From contig NZ_CABPRU010000015.1 in the NCBI RefSeq assembly GCF_902459705.1, positions 59,048 to 123,047 of the forward strand: a stretch of DNA of 64,000 bases, given 5' to 3'. Shown here one piece after another: positions 63,564-64,000 of this stretch (positions are counted from its first letter, which is position 1; every line of letters begins with the position of its first letter). A program made the position numbers and the translations under genes. The notes under the pieces were generated by a model. It saw only the letters and a list, made by a program, of their open reading frames with translations. It ran no database searches and was not told the DNA's origin. Origin of the DNA: Pandoraea terrigena. GTDB taxonomy: Bacteria > Pseudomonadota > Gammaproteobacteria > Burkholderiales > Burkholderiaceae.

Positions 63564-64000
63564 ATGAGAATCGGCATCCCCGCCGAGACGCTTACCGGCG
63601 AATCCCGTGTCGCGGCCACGCCCGAGACGGTGAAGAAGCTGGTCGCGTCAGGACATCAGATCGTGGTCGGACGCGGTGCAGGAGACGCCGCAAGCGTTCC
63701 CGACGCAGCCTTCGAGGCCGCTGGCGCCACGCTGGGCAACGCCGCCGAGGCGCTCGGCGCAGAACTCGTACTCAAGGTGCGAGCCCCATCACCCGACGAA
63801 CTCGCGCAAATGCCGCGTGGCAGTGTCGTCGTTGGCATGCTCAACCCGTTCGATGCCGAGAACAACGCCCGCATGGCGGCCGCCGGCATTACGGCCTTCG
63901 CACTGGAAGCGGCGCCGCGCACCACGCGCGCGCAAAGCATGGACGTGCTCTCCTCGCAGGCCAACATCGCCGGCTACAAGGCCGTGATGCTGGCCGCCAA
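63564..64000 (+). CDS. pntA: NAD(P) transhydrogenase subunit alpha, N-terminal part (runs off the right edge)
   Basis: ATG 63564 follows AAGGAGAG; 145 codons are inside the window. It begins MRIGIPAETLTGESRVAATP and continues ETVKKLVASGHQIVVGRGAG, with VVGMLNPF and AFALEAAPRTTRAQSMDVLS, then SQANIAGYKAVMLAA. This is domain I of proton-translocating transhydrogenase alpha, which transfers hydride from NADH to NADP. The partial sequence cannot show whether the alpha subunit is split (PntAA). Confidence 0.92.
   Translation, partial: MRIGIPAETLTGESRVAATPETVKKLVASGHQIVVGRGAGDAASVPDAAFEAAGATLGNAAEALGAELVLKVRAPSPDELAQMPRGSVVVGMLNPFDAENNARMAAAGITAFALEAAPRTTRAQSMDVLSSQANIAGYKAVMLAA

Overview
The window looks like a chromosomal stretch of a GC-rich betaproteobacterium of the Burkholderiaceae. 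The genus Pandoraea is plausible, but that is inferred from gene content and order (acs beside a DUF4212/symporter pair, queA-tgt-yajC-secDF, a Spa15/InvB-like chaperone beside a SPI-2-like type III system), not measured.

Region 1 (1-8364) is the right end of a prophage or related integrated element that continues off the left edge. A leftward repressor gene (partial) faces a divergent promoter with a candidate operator. A rightward early module follows: two or three small DNA-binding-like proteins, an Ogr/Delta-type zinc-finger activator, eight small hypothetical genes packed end to end, and a 920-residue primase/helicase. Next comes a largely non-coding 0.8 kb stretch with about a dozen copies of a 9-bp repeat around AT-rich DNA (a candidate replication origin), then a DUF4224-like protein and a tyrosine integrase. 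The element abuts the 3' end of a tRNA-Ser(GGA) gene, the likely attachment site. No phage structural genes are visible here.

Region 2 (8365-38999) is core chromosome. It holds an acetate-use cluster (acs, DUF4212, symporter), fumarase, and an iron and oxidative-stress neighbourhood: bacterioferritin, Bfd under a Fur box, TonB-ExbB-ExbD, HemP under a Fur box, a GlcG-like heme-binding protein, Dps and OxyR. Glutamate racemase, a ThiE-like protein, recG, the queA-tgt-yajC-secD-secF run and purB complete it.

Region 3 (38996-59601) is a type III secretion locus. Its apparatus genes resemble the SPI-2/LEE (Ssa-Esc) family in order and sequence. One leftward operon is chaperone-sctV-N-O-P-Q-R-S-T-U plus a lytic transglycosylase. 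A rightward operon is SpiC/SepD-position gene-sctC-D-E plus an InvB/Spa15-like chaperone. A second leftward operon is an AraC regulator-sctF-G-I-J-K-L-W. A SsrB-like response regulator lies between them with no sensor kinase. No translocon or effector genes were recognised here.

Region 4 (59602-64000) holds a glutamate-synthase-like flavoprotein, mnmA, a Nudix hydrolase and the start of pntA.

The most interesting items are the repeat array paired with the primase/helicase, the mixed character of the type III locus (SPI-2 skeleton, SPI-1-type chaperone and AraC regulator, an NPTR instead of NPTH site in SctU), and several undescribed small or structured elements.
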